From contig CAYQVH010000022.1 of assembly GCA_964420975.1 (NCBI GenBank), positions 1 to 64,000 of the forward strand: 64,000 nucleotides of DNA, in the 5' to 3' direction. Made by a program: the position numbers and the translations under genes. Below, in pieces: positions 24,452 through 33,120 of this stretch. This stretch comes from Accumulibacter sp964420975 (GTDB taxonomy: Bacteria; Pseudomonadota; Gammaproteobacteria; Burkholderiales; Rhodocyclaceae). Numbering within the stretch: the stretch's first letter is position 1; the number at the start of each line of letters is the position of its first letter. The notes below the pieces were generated by a model. The model saw only the letters and a program-made list of their open reading frames with translations, was not told the DNA's origin and did not search any database.

Positions 24452-24554
24452 CTTCTCGCGCCACGGTTGTCTGGAATGATCCGCTGTCCCGGAAGGCAGT
24501 TGGCAGCAAGGTCGGCAGCGCCCAGCGCAGGCGCTGCGAACGAGGATTCACGCC

Positions 24555-25544
24555 ATGTCGGCAGTACCCGCCAGTAAACAGCATCTGATCGTCGCGGCGC
24601 TCACCGTTGTGGCGACGGCGCTGATGATCGTCGCCTACTTCGCCCCGATCTGGTGGGTCTCGCTGACCGCTCCCAACTATCCGCCGGATGCATTTCCCGA
24701 TGGCATCCGCATCCATTTCCACTTCAACGGGGTCTTCAACGGCTGCAAGGCGGCGGGTAAAGGTTCGCGCATGGCGGGCGAGATCCTGCAGAAAGACATC
24801 TCGCACGAAGACGAGCGCTACAACCCGATCACCGACAAGCACAAGGACGTCAACAAGGGCGCTTTGGGTCTCGATTGCGTCCACGAAATGAACACCATCA
24901 ACCACTATGTCGGCATGTTTCCGATCGCCACCGGGGCGCCGGTCGAGCGTCCGCTGGCCAAGTTCTTTTTCGGCTTCTTTGCCGTGATGCTGCTCGGCTT
25001 CATGCTTCCGAAGCGCGCGCTGCGCGTGCGCGTGCTCGCCGCCGGCTTCGTCGCCATTGCCGCCTGGATGCTCGTCGACCAGTATCTGCTGGGTCATTTG
25101 GCGACGCATGTGGCGAGTTACGTCAGTGAAACCGCGACCTTTTTCAACGAGCCGGAGAAGATCGCGGTCTGGGGTGACAACGTCACCCGCATTAGCCATT
25201 TCGTGATCGCCGGAACGCTGCTGGCGATGCTGGTCGTCGTCGTCGGCGTCGCCCGGATTCCGGGATTTTCCTTGCTGCTGGCGCTGGTGCCGGCGCTTCT
25301 GCCGCTCTATTTCCTCATCACCTACGCGGGCTGGCTATGGTTTTTCGGGCATAACCTGCACCCCTGGGGGGCTTTCACGGTCAAGCCATTCATGCCGACC
25401 GTGTTTGGCGAGGGTAAGGTGGCGCAGTTTTCGACGTATTCCTACCCCTACTGGGGCTATATCGTGCTGCTTGCCGTCATGGCCTGTCTGCTTCTGGCGC
25501 TTCTACTCCGGCGTCGGCAGATGCGTGAGGGTGCCGCGGAGTAG
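24555..25544 (+). CDS. nosB: NosB-type multispan membrane protein
   Basis: 329 residues with about six membrane segments: one near residues 12-35, then a 90-residue periplasmic loop (with cysteines and histidines, FNGVFNGCKAAGKG and LDCVHEMNTINHYVGMFP), and four or five more segments from 135 on. Position directly before nosD, the large first loop and the length fit NosB, a membrane protein found only in clade II nos clusters such as that of Wolinella. Its function is not established; it is required for N2O respiration and may help pass electrons or assemble NosZ. nosD starts three bases after its stop. Confidence 0.78.
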   Translation: MSAVPASKQHLIVAALTVVATALMIVAYFAPIWWVSLTAPNYPPDAFPDGIRIHFHFNGVFNGCKAAGKGSRMAGEILQKDISHEDERYNPITDKHKDVNKGALGLDCVHEMNTINHYVGMFPIATGAPVERPLAKFFFGFFAVMLLGFMLPKRALRVRVLAAGFVAIAAWMLVDQYLLGHLATHVASYVSETATFFNEPEKIAVWGDNVTRISHFVIAGTLLAMLVVVVGVARIPGFSLLLALVPALLPLYFLITYAGWLWFFGHNLHPWGAFTVKPFMPTVFGEGKVAQFSTYSYPYWGYIVLLAVMACLLLALLLRRRQMREGAAE

Positions 25545-25547
25545 GCG

Positions 25548-26969
25548 ATGTCTCTTCGTCTGCTGGCGATCGGCGTCGCTTGCGGTCTGGCGCTGGCCGT
25601 TCTCCCCTCGCCGCGTGCCGAGGACGCGCTGACCGCCCTGCAGCGGAGCGGGGCGCGGGGTAGCGCCGGCCGTGTCGACGCTGGGCCGGGCGATCGCCGC
25701 TCAGCCGGCATGGAGACGCCGCTCGCGGCCGGCTGGGGAGGCATCGACGAAAAGGTGGCGATTCCGAAGCAGCCTCGAGTCGCCGGCCTGCCGTTTCTCC
25801 AGGACTGGGTGAATGCGGCTGCCGAAGGCGCGGTCCTTACGCTTCAACCCGGCCATTACTCGGGGCCGGTAGTGGTTGACAAGGCGCTGACCATCGATGG
25901 ACAGGGCGCGGTAACCGTCGATGGCGGGGGCAAGGGGACGGTGTTCGTCATTGCCGCCGACGGGGTCGTCGTCCGTGGCCTGCGGCTGACGAACTCGGGG
26001 TCGGCTCACGACGCCGACGACGCCTGCCTCAACGTCCGCGGCCATCGCAACCTGATCGAGGAACTACGGCTCGACGACTGTCTGTTTGGCATCGACCTCA
26101 AAAAGGCCAACGACAACGTCGTGCGCAACAACTTCATCCGCTCGAAGCCCTTCGACCTCGGTACCCGCGGCGACAGCCTGCGCTTGTGGTACAGCCATCG
26201 CAACCTGATTACCGGCAATTGGATCGAAGACGCGCGCGACATGGTCGCCTGGTACGCCAACGACAATCGTTATCTCGACAATGTTTCCCGGCGCAGCCGC
26301 TACTCGATCCATTTCATGTTTGCGGCCAACAACCTGGTCGAGAACAATCGCTTCTACGACAACGCGGTTGGCGTTTATGTCATGTACTCGGGCGGCGGGG
26401 CAATTCGCAACAACCTGTTCTCGCACGCCAACGGTCCGACCGGGATGGCGGTCGGTTTCAAGGAGGCGTCCGACGTTCTCGTTGAAGGCAACGAGATCAT
26501 CTATTGTGCGGTCGGCGTCGGTCTCGACATGTCGCCGTTCGAGCCCGAGAGCACGATCACGATCCGTGGTAACCGCATCGCCTACAACGGCATTGGCATC
26601 AGTTTTCTTGCCGACAAGGAAGGAACGCTGATCGAGGGCAACCGCTTCGAAGGCAACCTGTCGCAAGTGGCGATGGGCGACAGCGGCAGTGCACGCAACA
26701 ACGTCTGGCGGGGCAACTACTGGGACGACTACCAAGGCTTTGACCGCAACCGAGACAACGTTGGCGATCGGCCACACGAGCTTTACGCCTACGCCGATCA
26801 GTTGTGGATGGCGGTTCCCTACGCGCGCTTCTTCCGTAACGCACCGATGATGGAAGTGCTGGATTTTCTCGAGCGTCTGGCCCCCTTCTCGGCGCCGGTG
26901 CTGCTGCTGCGCGACCAGCAGCCGGTGTTCGACAAGGCGTCGGCGAATACGGCCAAGGCAGCCGGATGA
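25548..26969 (+). CDS. nosD: NosD, copper-site assembly beta-helix protein
   Basis: 473 residues with a signal peptide (LLAIGVACGLALAVLPSPRA). The body is a series of parallel beta-helix (CASH) repeats, e.g. LIEGNRFEGNLS and SDVLVEGNEIIYC, rich in N-x-I/F turns. NosD works in the periplasm with the NosFY transporter to build the CuZ cluster of NosZ. About 60 residues after the signal (to GGIDEKVAIPKQP) look unstructured and are unlike typical NosD. The stop overlaps nosG (ATGA). Confidence 0.92.
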   Translation: MSLRLLAIGVACGLALAVLPSPRAEDALTALQRSGARGSAGRVDAGPGDRRSAGMETPLAAGWGGIDEKVAIPKQPRVAGLPFLQDWVNAAAEGAVLTLQPGHYSGPVVVDKALTIDGQGAVTVDGGGKGTVFVIAADGVVVRGLRLTNSGSAHDADDACLNVRGHRNLIEELRLDDCLFGIDLKKANDNVVRNNFIRSKPFDLGTRGDSLRLWYSHRNLITGNWIEDARDMVAWYANDNRYLDNVSRRSRYSIHFMFAANNLVENNRFYDNAVGVYVMYSGGGAIRNNLFSHANGPTGMAVGFKEASDVLVEGNEIIYCAVGVGLDMSPFEPESTITIRGNRIAYNGIGISFLADKEGTLIEGNRFEGNLSQVAMGDSGSARNNVWRGNYWDDYQGFDRNRDNVGDRPHELYAYADQLWMAVPYARFFRNAPMMEVLDFLERLAPFSAPVLLLRDQQPVFDKASANTAKAAG

Positions 26970-27841
26970 AAGACGCTGACGACGACGCCGCGACCACGCC
27001 TGCGACGCCGATGCCGGTGGCCGCCGGATGGCGGGCGGTGGCGCGCAAACCGTCTGCGCGTCGTCGCTTCATTCGCTCGGCGGTGATGGTCGGCGGCGTT
27101 CTCTCTTTGGCGTTGCTCGGATACGTTCCGGTTGCCAGCGCCAAAAAGCCGCGCCTGCGACCTCCCGGTGCGCTCGAAGAAGACGATTTCCTCGCCTCGT
27201 GCATCAAGTGTGGACAATGTGTCCAGGTCTGCCCGGTCGCCGCGATCAAACTCGACGACATCGACAGCGGCTTTGGAATCGGTGTCCCCTACATCGACGC
27301 CCGCCAACAGGCGTGCGACTTCTCGTGCGACGCCGTGCAGTGCGTCCTCGCCTGCCCGACCGGATCGTTGACCTACCGCAAGCCGGCGGCACTGAAAACC
27401 CGTCACGGCGTGCCGCTGGCGCACGCACCGTTGCTTAAGGCCAAGGAAAAGGATCCTGAACCGACGCTGAACCTGGCCGAGCGAATCGGGCTCGCCCGCC
27501 TGACGCGGCCCGAAGCGTGTCTGGCGGTGCAGGGGAAGGGATTCGAGGGACTGGCGCGCGGACCCGAGTACCGCGGTCGCTTGCGCTATCTCGCCGTCGA
27601 CCGTTGGCGGCCGGTGCCGGTGCGAGAGCAGCCGTATGCGCGGGCGCTGTGCGATCTGTGCGTCACCGAATGCCCGATCGGTGACGCGATAGCGATGGTC
27701 GAGCAGGTCGACGTCGATGGCCGCAAGTACTACCGGCCGCAGGTGCGCGAGCAGTGCGTTGGCTGTGGCGTCTGCGAAATGATCTGCCCGGTCGAGCCGG
27801 CGGCGATCACCGTCACGCCGCGCGAACCGTGGAGCGCCTGA
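26966..27841 (+). CDS. nosG: NosG, NapG-like ferredoxin with four 4Fe-4S clusters
   Basis: 291 residues. The N terminus has a Tat motif (ARRRFIRSAVMVGG), so it is exported folded. Four ferredoxin cysteine sets are visible: CIKCGQCVQVCP, CDFSCDAVQCVLACP, CDLCVTECP and CVGCGVCEMICP. NosG with NosH is thought to form a menaquinol/quinol dehydrogenase that feeds NosZ through cytochromes c in clade II systems, by analogy with NapGH. It overlaps nosD and nosH by four bases and one base. Confidence 0.93.
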   Translation: MKDADDDAATTPATPMPVAAGWRAVARKPSARRRFIRSAVMVGGVLSLALLGYVPVASAKKPRLRPPGALEEDDFLASCIKCGQCVQVCPVAAIKLDDIDSGFGIGVPYIDARQQACDFSCDAVQCVLACPTGSLTYRKPAALKTRHGVPLAHAPLLKAKEKDPEPTLNLAERIGLARLTRPEACLAVQGKGFEGLARGPEYRGRLRYLAVDRWRPVPVREQPYARALCDLCVTECPIGDAIAMVEQVDVDGRKYYRPQVREQCVGCGVCEMICPVEPAAITVTPREPWSA

Positions 27842-28803
27842 TGAGTGGTCTTGAACGCCTGCGCGTGATGTTCGGAGCAGCGCCCCGGAAGCCCTTGGTG
27901 GTGACGCCTGAAGCCAGAAAGGTGCACAGCCTGAAGCGCATGACGAAAGCCGAGTTCGAGGCGATGAAGGAGCATGCGCGTGCCCACAAGCTGGTCAACC
28001 ACAAGTGGCGCAACCGGCGCTGGCTGGTTCTGATCGTCGTCAATCTGTTGTTTACTTTCTCTTTTTGGCTCGACATCCAGATTCTCGAAGGCGCGCTGAC
28101 GGCGTCGCGGTTCGTCGGCTTCCACCTGATCGATCTCAACTCGGCGTGGCAGGTGATGCTGGCGCACAAGCACGTCATCGTCAATCTGTTCATCGGCACC
28201 GCGACCGTCTTCTTCCTCTGGGTGCTGCTTGGCGGGCGCACGTTTTGCTCATGGGTCTGCCCTTACCATCTGTTGGCCGAGTGGTTCGAGTGGCTACATC
28301 TGTATTGGGTGGCGAAAAAGCGGATTACCGACCATGAGTTTCATCGCGGTACGCGGACCGTTTTCTGGCTCGCGTTCTCGCTCCTCGCGTTGCTGAGCGG
28401 TTATACCGTCTTCGAGACCTTGTCGCCGACCGGAATCCTGTCGCGGGCGTTGATCTACGGGCCATCACTGGCGCTCGCCTGGGTCTTGCTGCTGCTCGTT
28501 TTCGAGCTGATCTATTCGCGTCGCGCCTGGTGTCGCTACGTCTGTCCGATTGGTCTCACCTATGGTATGGTGGGCGCCCTTTCGCCGCTGCGGGTCCAGT
28601 ACCGACTCGAACAGTGCTTCCACGAGGGGGATTGCCGCAAGGTCTGCCTGGTACCGCACGTCCTCGACGTCGTCATCAAAGGTCGTGCTGCGGATCTGGT
28701 GACGCCGATCGGCCCGGACTGCACGCGGTGCGGACTGTGCATCGACGCCTGTCCGAGCGGGGCGCTCGTTTTCAACGTCAAGGGCTTGCAGAAGCTGCTG
28801 TAG
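27841..28803 (+). CDS. nosH: NosH, NapH-like membrane ferredoxin
   Basis: 320 residues with four or five membrane segments (about 60-80, 110-132, 180-200, 215-235). Paired cytoplasmic motifs CSWVCPYHLLAEW and CRYVCPIGLTYG are typical for NapH/NosR C-terminal domains, and the C terminus has a 4Fe-4S set CTRCGLCIDACP. It should oxidise quinol at the membrane and pass electrons to NosG. The first ATG in the frame that follows nosG's stop (shared base, TGATG-type) is chosen. The next gene, nosF, begins 10 bases after. Confidence 0.93.
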   Translation: MSGLERLRVMFGAAPRKPLVVTPEARKVHSLKRMTKAEFEAMKEHARAHKLVNHKWRNRRWLVLIVVNLLFTFSFWLDIQILEGALTASRFVGFHLIDLNSAWQVMLAHKHVIVNLFIGTATVFFLWVLLGGRTFCSWVCPYHLLAEWFEWLHLYWVAKKRITDHEFHRGTRTVFWLAFSLLALLSGYTVFETLSPTGILSRALIYGPSLALAWVLLLLVFELIYSRRAWCRYVCPIGLTYGMVGALSPLRVQYRLEQCFHEGDCRKVCLVPHVLDVVIKGRAADLVTPIGPDCTRCGLCIDACPSGALVFNVKGLQKLL

Positions 28804-28813
28804 AACAACCGGC

Positions 28814-29686
28814 ATGATCGATCTGGCAGGCGTCGGCAAACACTTCAAAAAGCATCGCGTTCTTGACGACGTTAACCTCGAAGTCGCGCTCGGCGAGCGG
28901 ATTGCGCTCATCGGCTCCAACGGTGCTGGCAAGACGACGCTGATCCGCTGCCTGCTCGGCGAATACACGCACCAGGGGAGGGTGTCGATCGACGGTCGCG
29001 ATCCGCGGCGCGAGCGGACGCAAGTGCTGGGCAAGGTCGGTTTCGTCCCGCAGTTGCCGCCGCCGCTCAAGATGCCGGTCGGCCAACTGGTGAATTTCGC
29101 GGCGGCGGTCTGCGCGTCGGACGCCGGTCGCATCGACGCCGTCGCGCGTCGCCTCGGTCTCAATCTCGACGACATTCGGGCGCGTCCGTTCATCCGCTTG
29201 TCGGGAGGCATGAAGCAGAAACTGCTGATTGCCATCGCGCTCGGCCGCGATACGCAACTGCTGGTGATGGACGAGCCGGCCGCCAACCTCGACCCCGAGG
29301 CGCGTCACGTCTTCTTCGCGCTGCTCGCCGAACGAGTCACGAAGACGACGATGATCATTTCCAGCCATCGCCTTGACGAGGTGGCCGCGCTGGTCAATCG
29401 CGTCGTCGAGATGGATACGGGCCGCATCGTCCTCGACGACCGGGTGGCGGAGGAATCTCGCCTGACCGCGCTGTTTCAGGTGCATCTGACGCTGGCGCGA
29501 GCCGACGCGGCGATCGCCAAGACGCTTGCCGGCTGGCAGTTTGCCGATCGTTGCGACGGTGTCGAGTGGCATGGCCTCGTTTCCGGGCCCGATCGGTTGC
29601 GCTTTCTCGGCGTCGTTGCGCGCTACGTCGGCGTCTTGTCGCGCATCGAAATGCGCGAAGTCGACCCCGCGGTCGTCCTTCAATAG
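28814..29686 (+). CDS. nosF: NosF, ABC transporter ATPase
   Basis: 290 residues. Walker A GSNGAGKTTLI (near residue 35), signature LSGGMKQKL (near 132) and Walker B LLVMDEPAANLDP (near 152) are all intact, with the switch histidine in ISSHRLDE. A C-terminal 70-residue extension resembles that of NosF. With NosY it makes an exporter that supplies a sulfur species or other component for NosZ CuZ assembly with NosD. nosL starts one base after its stop. Confidence 0.93.
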   Translation: MIDLAGVGKHFKKHRVLDDVNLEVALGERIALIGSNGAGKTTLIRCLLGEYTHQGRVSIDGRDPRRERTQVLGKVGFVPQLPPPLKMPVGQLVNFAAAVCASDAGRIDAVARRLGLNLDDIRARPFIRLSGGMKQKLLIAIALGRDTQLLVMDEPAANLDPEARHVFFALLAERVTKTTMIISSHRLDEVAALVNRVVEMDTGRIVLDDRVAEESRLTALFQVHLTLARADAAIAKTLAGWQFADRCDGVEWHGLVSGPDRLRFLGVVARYVGVLSRIEMREVDPAVVLQ

Positions 29687-29687
29687 C

Positions 29688-30140
29688 GTGCATCAAGTCT
29701 ATCCCCGACGCCGTTTCGTTCTTCTGCTGCTCGGCGGCACCGTCGTCTCTCGACTCGCCGCGTGCGGTCGCGAGCCGGAGAGCGGCCCGGTGGCGATCAA
29801 ATGGGATCGCGACACCGACGCCAGATGCGGAATGGCGATCAGCGATCGGCGTTTCGCGGCTCAGATTCGTGACCCCGAGTATAAGGTCTGGAAGTTCGAC
29901 GACGTCGGCTGCGCCGTCTTCTGGCTCACGCAGCGCGCCTTTAACGAGGAGTCGCCGAACGTCGAGTTCTGGGTGGCCGACTACGGCAACGAAGGCGTCT
30001 GGCTGGACGCTCGCCGCGCCCACTATCTGGCCGGCCCGAGAAGCCCGATGGGGTATCAGTTTGCGGCGCTTGCCGGCCCGCAAACGGATACCCTGCCTTA
30101 CCCGCAGATGAAGGAGCGCCTGCTGGCGCGCGGCAAGTGA
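29688..30140 (+). CDS. nosL: NosL, copper-binding lipoprotein
   Basis: 150 residues. The N terminus RRRFVLLLLGGTVVSRLAAC has a lipobox (LAAC) and twin arginines before the hydrophobic stretch, so it may be a lipoprotein exported by Tat or Sec. The copper(I)-binding CxM motif is present as RCGMAISD. NosL delivers copper for the NosZ apoprotein together with NosD. The start is GTG at 29688, immediately after nosF. Its TGA stop forms one copy of the 3-bp repeat around the MITE that follows. Confidence 0.9.
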   Translation: MHQVYPRRRFVLLLLGGTVVSRLAACGREPESGPVAIKWDRDTDARCGMAISDRRFAAQIRDPEYKVWKFDDVGCAVFWLTQRAFNEESPNVEFWVADYGNEGVWLDARRAHYLAGPRSPMGYQFAALAGPQTDTLPYPQMKERLLARGK

Positions 30141-30283
30141 GAGCTTGTGAAGAAATCGTTACGAGCAGGTCGAGCTGCAAGGCGCGAGCGAGCGAAGGAC
30201 TAGACATATCAATTAGATAGGCGAGGAGTGAGCGAGTGAGCAACGCCGCAGATCGACCGCGCAGTAGATTTATTCACAAGCTC
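30141..30283. repeat. MITE-like element between nosL and nosY
   Basis: A 143-bp segment bounded by 17-bp terminal inverted repeats with one mismatch: GAGCTTGTGAAGAAATC at the left, and GATTTATTCACAAGCTC at the right. It is flanked on both sides by TGA, which looks like a 3-bp target duplication; the left TGA is the nosL stop codon. The inside (GAGCGAGCGAAGGAC and GGAGTGAGCGAGTGAG) is repetitive and encodes nothing. These are the marks of a miniature inverted-repeat transposable element. No other copy was noticed in the window. Confidence 0.75.
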
Positions 30284-30299
30284 TGAGCGGAGGTTGACG

Positions 30300-31127
30300 A
30301 TGAAGTCCCTGTTGCTCACCGCCCGCCTGGACCTCGTTGAATCGTTGCGCGCACGCTGGTTCCTGATTTACAGCCTGGTATTCGGCGGCATCGTCGCCTT
30401 GCTTTTTGCCTTCGGTCTTACCGAATCGCGGGTGCTCGGTTTCATCGGGCTGTCGCGTCTGCTGGTGACCTATATCCAGTTGACGATGGCGATTCTGCCG
30501 ATTTTCGTCCTCATCACCACCGTCCGCTCGGTCGCTGGTGACCGCGAGGCCGGAGTCTTCGAGTATCTGCTGTCGCTACCGGTTTCCCTGCCGGCGTGGT
30601 TCTGGGGGAAGCTGTTCGGCCGATACCTGACGATTTTCCTGCCGGTTTTTCTCGCCATGTCCGGAGCCGTCGTCTGGTCGCTCCTCAAGGCGATCGAGGT
30701 GCCGTGGGGCATGTTCGCCTATTACAGTGGTCTGCTGGCGGCGATGGCCTGGTGTTTCCTCGGCATCGGGATGCTGCTCTCGACGCTTGCGCGGACAACC
30801 GACGTCGCCCAGGGTGCTGCGTTTGTCGTCTGGTTGACGATGCTGCTCTTTCTCGACCTGATACTGCTTGGCGTCATGATCCAGGGCCGGGTGGCGCCCG
30901 AGGTCGCGGTGGGTTTGGCGCTGCTCAACCCCTTGCAGGTTTTTCGCACCGCCGCGCTCGCCCTGTTCGACCCGCAGTTGATCGTCCTTGGCCCCTCGGC
31001 GTACGTCATCCTCGACCTCTTTGGCAACACCGGCTATCGCGTCTATGCGCTACTCTACCCCGTCGCCATCGGCTTCGTGGCGGCGCTCGCTGGCTACGTG
31101 ATTTTCCGGCGCAGCGATCTGCCTTGA
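30300..31127 (+). CDS. nosY: NosY, ABC transporter permease
   Basis: 275 residues with six membrane segments, beginning MKSLLLTARLDLVESLRARWF, the typical NosY start. The conserved VAGDREAGVFEYLLSLPVS region after TM2 is the coupling segment found in ABC-2 type permeases. It partners with NosF. GCGGAGG lies six bases before ATG 30300; a TTG at 30294 is too close. It is separated from nosL by the MITE, so it may need read-through or an element-borne promoter. Confidence 0.92.
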   Translation: MKSLLLTARLDLVESLRARWFLIYSLVFGGIVALLFAFGLTESRVLGFIGLSRLLVTYIQLTMAILPIFVLITTVRSVAGDREAGVFEYLLSLPVSLPAWFWGKLFGRYLTIFLPVFLAMSGAVVWSLLKAIEVPWGMFAYYSGLLAAMAWCFLGIGMLLSTLARTTDVAQGAAFVVWLTMLLFLDLILLGVMIQGRVAPEVAVGLALLNPLQVFRTAALALFDPQLIVLGPSAYVILDLFGNTGYRVYALLYPVAIGFVAALAGYVIFRRSDLP

Positions 31128-31633
31128 TGCGAGTACGTCGATTGTTCCTGGTTGCGCTGCTGATCGCCGCTTCGCGCGCCGCAGTCAGTGCCGACGCCGG
31201 GGCGTCGACAGCCCTGTTTACCTTGACCTTGACGTCGGCCGAAGGTCGGCCGGTTGCGCTGGCCGCCTTTGCCGGCAAGCCGCTGCTGGTCAACTTCTGG
31301 GCGCGCTGGTGCCTGCCTTGCCGCCACGAGATTCCCGACCTTGCTGCCGTGCAACGCCGCTATGCAAGTACCGAACTGGTGGTCATCGGCATTGCCGTCG
31401 AAGACCTGGCCCATCGGAGTGCCGTCGCGGAGTTTGGCCGAGCCTACGAGATGAACTACCTGTCGTTGATCGGCGGTGTCGAGGGCGGCGTTGAGCTGAT
31501 GCGCGGACTCGGCAACAGCAAGTCCGGGCTGCCGTATACGGTGACGATCGACCGGGCAGGCCAGATACGCGTCCGCAAGCTTGGCGCAATGACTCCTGCC
31601 GAGATCGACGCCGCGGCGCGTTCCTTGCTCTGA
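31127..31633 (+). CDS. TlpA-family periplasmic thioredoxin at the end of the nos operon
   Basis: 168 residues with a signal peptide or anchor (RLFLVALLIAASRAAVSA) and a thioredoxin fold with NFWARWCLPCRHEIPD (CxxC as WCLPC). The cis-proline lies in KSGLPYTVTID. It overlaps the nosY stop (TGATG), so it belongs to the nos operon and probably reduces a cysteine pair, such as the CuA ligands of NosZ or the cytochrome heme sites. It is a different protein from the TlpA at 17665, with only family-level resemblance. Confidence 0.88.
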   Translation: MRVRRLFLVALLIAASRAAVSADAGASTALFTLTLTSAEGRPVALAAFAGKPLLVNFWARWCLPCRHEIPDLAAVQRRYASTELVVIGIAVEDLAHRSAVAEFGRAYEMNYLSLIGGVEGGVELMRGLGNSKSGLPYTVTIDRAGQIRVRKLGAMTPAEIDAAARSLL

Positions 31634-31634
31634 A

Positions 31635-33083
31635 TCAAGCCAGCTTTTGGCGCAGTAGTTCGTTGACGCGTTGTGGATTCGCCTTGCCGCGGGTCGCCTG
31701 CATGACTTTGCCGACCAGGGCGTTGAGCGCTTTTTCCTTGCCCGACCGCCATTCGGCGACCATCGCCGAATGGTTGGCGACCACCTCGTCGATCAGGGCC
31801 TCCAGCGCGCCGCTGTCGCTGATTTGTTGCAGACCGCGCTGGGCAATGACTTCGTCGGCGGTGCCGCCTTCTCCCGTCCACAAGGCGTCAAAGACGTCCC
31901 GCGCCAGCTTGTTCGAGATCGTCCCGTCAACAATTCGGGCGACCAGGCCGCCGAGCTGGAGTGCCGAGACCGGTGCCTCGTCGATTTCTAGATCCTCGCG
32001 ATTGAGGCGTGCCGCCAGCTCGCCCATCACCCAGTTGGCGCAAGTCTTGGCGTTCGCCTCGCCGGCGACGGCGACGGCCTCTTCGAAATAGTTGGCGACT
32101 TCGAGTGTGCTGGTCAGCACTTGGGCGTCGTAAGCGGAGAGTCCATAGCGGGCGAGCAGCCGCTCGCGGCGGGTGGCGGGTAGCTCCGGCAAGGTGGTGC
32201 GAATCGCGCTGATCCATTCGTCTTCAATGACCAGCGGTAAGAGATCGGGGTCAGGGAAGTAACGGTAGTCGTGCGCGTCCTCCTTGCTGCGCATCGCCCT
32301 CGTTTCGCCGCTGCCGGGGTCAAAGAGAACCGTCGCCTGCTCGATGCGGCCGCCGTCTTCGAGCGTCGCGATCTGCCACTGAACCTCGTAGTCGATCGCC
32401 TGCTGCAGGAAACGAAACGAGTTCAGGTTCTTGATCTCGCGCCGGGTACCGAAGGTCGTATCGCCGGCGATGCGTACCGAGACGTTGGCGTCGCAGCGAA
32501 AGGATCCCTCCTGCATGTTGCCGTCACAGATGCCGATCCAGCGCAGCAGCGCGTGCAGCGCCCGCGCATAGGCGACGGCCTCGGCCGCCGATCGCAGGTC
32601 GGGTTCGCTGACGATTTCGAGCAAGGGCGTTCCGGCGCGGTTGAGGTCGATGCCGGATCTGCCGGAAAAGGCCCCCAAGTCCTCGTGCAGCGACTTGCCG
32701 GCGTCTTCTTCGAGATGGGCGCGGGTCAGACGGACCGTTTTCTCGACGTCGCCCACGGCGATCGGAATCCTGCCGCCGACGACCACCGGCGCTTCGTACT
32801 GGCTGATCTGGTAGCCTTTCGGCAGGTCCGGGTAAAAGTAGTTCTTCCGCGCAAAGATCGACCGTCGCGCAATCGTCGCGCCGACCGCGAGGCCGAAACG
32901 GATCGCACACTCGACCGCCCCCCGATTGAGTACCGGCAAGACTCCCGGCAGGGCGACATCGATCGCGTTGGCCTGTGCGTTCGGCGGGGCGCCAAAAGCG
33001 GTCGCGCTGCCCGAGAAAATCTTCGACCGCGTCGACAGTTGGGCGTGGGTTTCGAGGCCGATGACGACTTCCCAGGGGTTCAT
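31635..33083 (-). CDS. gatB: Asp-tRNA(Asn)/Glu-tRNA(Gln) amidotransferase subunit B
   Basis: 482 residues, usual length. Starts MNPWEVVIGLETHAQLSTRSK; the glutamyl/aspartyl kinase core includes EDAGKSLHED and GIDLNRAGTPLLEIVSEPD. The C-terminal YqeY-like tail ends VGKVMQATRGKANPQRVNELL. With GatA and GatC it converts mischarged Glu-tRNA(Gln) or Asp-tRNA(Asn) to the amide. It starts 37 bases after the gatA stop. Its end lies one base from the end of the tlpA gene on the other strand. Upstream in-frame codons to 33191 are not taken as coding. Confidence 0.96.
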   Translation of the reverse strand: MNPWEVVIGLETHAQLSTRSKIFSGSATAFGAPPNAQANAIDVALPGVLPVLNRGAVECAIRFGLAVGATIARRSIFARKNYFYPDLPKGYQISQYEAPVVVGGRIPIAVGDVEKTVRLTRAHLEEDAGKSLHEDLGAFSGRSGIDLNRAGTPLLEIVSEPDLRSAAEAVAYARALHALLRWIGICDGNMQEGSFRCDANVSVRIAGDTTFGTRREIKNLNSFRFLQQAIDYEVQWQIATLEDGGRIEQATVLFDPGSGETRAMRSKEDAHDYRYFPDPDLLPLVIEDEWISAIRTTLPELPATRRERLLARYGLSAYDAQVLTSTLEVANYFEEAVAVAGEANAKTCANWVMGELAARLNREDLEIDEAPVSALQLGGLVARIVDGTISNKLARDVFDALWTGEGGTADEVIAQRGLQQISDSGALEALIDEVVANHSAMVAEWRSGKEKALNALVGKVMQATRGKANPQRVNELLRQKLA

Positions 33084-33120
33084 GACGACTCGTTCGTCCT
33101 TGCCGCCGTGCTGAGGCAGG

